Below, piece after piece: positions 62,829 through 64,000 of a stretch of DNA of 64,000 nucleotides. A program made the translations under genes and the position numbers. The stretch is from NCBI GenBank assembly GCA_002163155.1, contig MAAO01000016.1, positions 62,001 through 126,000 on the forward strand, read 5' to 3'. Positions within the stretch are counted from its first letter, which is position 1. Each line of letters opens with the position of its first letter. Under the pieces are notes generated by a model, which was not told the DNA's origin, ran no database searches, and saw nothing but the letters and a program-made list of their open reading frames with translations. Source of the stretch: Halobacteriovorax marinus (GTDB lineage Bacteria; Bdellovibrionota; Bacteriovoracia; Bacteriovoracales; Bacteriovoracaceae).

Positions 62829-64000
62829 ATGAGTCAAGAATTCCCATTCGAACACTTCCTGAAAACAACAAGCAGCACAACTGATGATGTTTTCAATAAT
62901 AACAAAAGCTTAAAAGAAATTAAACTAACAAGTACCCCTCCAGTTCAAGCAACAAGTAATAATGACTTAATGCAAGACAATGAGCAGGAAGCCATTTTTT
63001 CTAAAGATGAACTTGAAACTATTGAAGAAAGTTTTCTTGAGTCATTAAAGAACCTTGTAAATCCCCAGAAATATAACGCATATTTCACTGGTGTATTTGA
63101 ATTAACAAATATCACTATGGATTCCATTGTTTTTATTGTTGCAAATTCACTCATCAAGACAATGATTGAAAAAAACTGTATTTCAGAAGTTAGATCAGCC
63201 ATCAAACAAGTTCTTGGTAAAGAATATGAAGTCATAATTAACACTTCAGTTCAATCCACAATAAAAGATAATGAAAATCATCTTACAGCCAAACCAAAAA
63301 CTGCCTCAGAAGCAACATTTACTTTAAACTTATCTCCCACGACTGAAGACAAGCTATCAAAAGTAGAGAGTCAATACATTCAACACATGAGTGACTCTGG
63401 AAACAATATTGATCCATCTAAAACTTTTGATAATTTCATTGTAGGGCCTTCAAACAATTTAGCTCATGCTACAGCACTAGCTATTTCGAGAATGCCAGGA
63501 GACAAAGGTAAATACCCATCTTTATATATCCATTCAAATTCGGGACTCGGAAAGACTCACCTACTCTATGCAGTAGCAAACGGTATAAAAGATAATTTTC
63601 CTCAGTATGTAGTTTACTTAACTACTGCAAGAGACTTCATGAAAGAATACATTGAGTCTGTAAAAACTAAGACCGTTGATGCCTTTCAAGAAAAGTTTAC
63701 TAAGAAAATTGATGTCTTAATGATTGATGATATCCATGAACTAAAAGGCAAAAAAGGAACACAAGATGAACTCTTTCATGTGTTCAATGGCCTATACACC
63801 AATGGAAAACAATTAATATTCACTTCAGACAAAGCCCCTGAAGAAATTGATGGTATCGAAGAAAGAATTAGAACTAGACTTCAGTGGGGCCTAGTAATCG
63901 ATATTCAGAAACCAGATTTTGAAACTAGAACTGCAATATTAAAAAGAAAAGCTTACGAATTAGATCTCTATCTTCAAGAGGATATCTTAACTCTCATAGC
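62829..64000 (+). CDS. dnaA: Chromosomal replication initiator DnaA (5' part, runs off window)
   Basis: The frame is open from ATG at 62829 to the window end (390 codons and 2 bases). After a polar N-terminal extension (about 1-60) comes domain I-like ELETIEESFLESLKNL, then a variable linker. The AAA+ domain has YNxxVG-like FDNFIVGPSNNLAHA, Walker A SNSGLGKTHLLYA (about 235), Walker B VLMIDDIHELKGKKGTQDEL (about 297), and sensor TSDKAPEEIDGIEERIRTRL. AGGAG lies 10 bases before the start. DnaA binds oriC and opens DNA for replication. Domain IV lies beyond the window. Confidence 0.95.
   Translation, partial: MSQEFPFEHFLKTTSSTTDDVFNNNKSLKEIKLTSTPPVQATSNNDLMQDNEQEAIFSKDELETIEESFLESLKNLVNPQKYNAYFTGVFELTNITMDSIVFIVANSLIKTMIEKNCISEVRSAIKQVLGKEYEVIINTSVQSTIKDNENHLTAKPKTASEATFTLNLSPTTEDKLSKVESQYIQHMSDSGNNIDPSKTFDNFIVGPSNNLAHATALAISRMPGDKGKYPSLYIHSNSGLGKTHLLYAVANGIKDNFPQYVVYLTTARDFMKEYIESVKTKTVDAFQEKFTKKIDVLMIDDIHELKGKKGTQDELFHVFNGLYTNGKQLIFTSDKAPEEIDGIEERIRTRLQWGLVIDIQKPDFETRTAILKRKAYELDLYLQEDILTLI

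Overview
The window is a contiguous, AT-rich, gene-dense bacterial chromosome segment that reaches the replication-origin region at its right end. Low GC, many lipoproteins and acidic exported proteins, a PATAN/DUF4388 protein, HAMP-only membrane proteins, AmgK-type sugar kinase, and a bactofilin next to parAB together suggest a Bdellovibrionota bacterium of the Bacteriovorax/Halobacteriovorax type. That assignment is inference from gene content; no 16S rRNA is present.

Layout. 1-2.7 kb (minus): peptidoglycan-sugar recycling pair (MurU-like, AmgK-like), a degenerate M48-like lipoprotein and a LysM lipoprotein. 3.0-7.7 kb (plus): an outer-membrane-type protein, an LptM/YifL-like lipoprotein, folK, an acyl-CoA dehydrogenase and its electron acceptor etfBA. 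7.7-11 kb (minus): hypothetical exported protein, small ribbon-helix-helix-like protein, PATAN protein, Mrp. 11.2-13.8 kb (plus): HAMP membrane protein and a lytic transglycosylase. 13.8-18.6 kb (minus): ychF, pth, prs, tRNA-Gln, a class A penicillin-binding protein. 18.6-24.2 kb: a porin-like protein, two exported hypotheticals and galU. 24.3-36.4 kb (mostly plus): envelope cassette (barrel-type protein, CFI-box protein, LptF/G-like permease, ArnT-like transferase), def-fmt-rpe, hutH-hutI, Kazal lipoprotein, TlpA-like thioredoxin, TadE-like protein, glpK. 36.5-48 kb: radA, phospholipase D-like enzyme, divergent NAD-dependent ligase, barrel protein plus HTH regulator, patatin, lytic transglycosylase, large exported hypothetical.

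48-64 kb is the origin domain: atpF'-F-H-A-G-D-C (F1 and stalk only; no atpB or atpE), bactofilin, parB, parA, rsmG, mnmG, mnmE, yidC, rnpA, rpmH, then the putative oriC and a divergent dnaA that runs off the window. Three parS-type palindromes lie in rsmG and between mnmG and mnmE.

The most unusual signal is a second 16-bp near-palindrome, TGGTTCTATAGGACCA, present in eight identical, identically oriented copies within 5 kb. Two lie between bactofilin and parB, 26 bp apart. Six form a 27-bp-period array inside the mnmE reading frame, where they encode a nine-residue GPIEPL repeat inserted into the G domain. The motif keeps the outline of parS but has a different centre and arms. The unrelated spacers of the two clusters imply that the 16-mer itself is conserved. 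I infer a second origin-proximal binding-site system (ParB variant, Noc-like paralogue or other DNA-binding protein) that has in part colonised a coding sequence.
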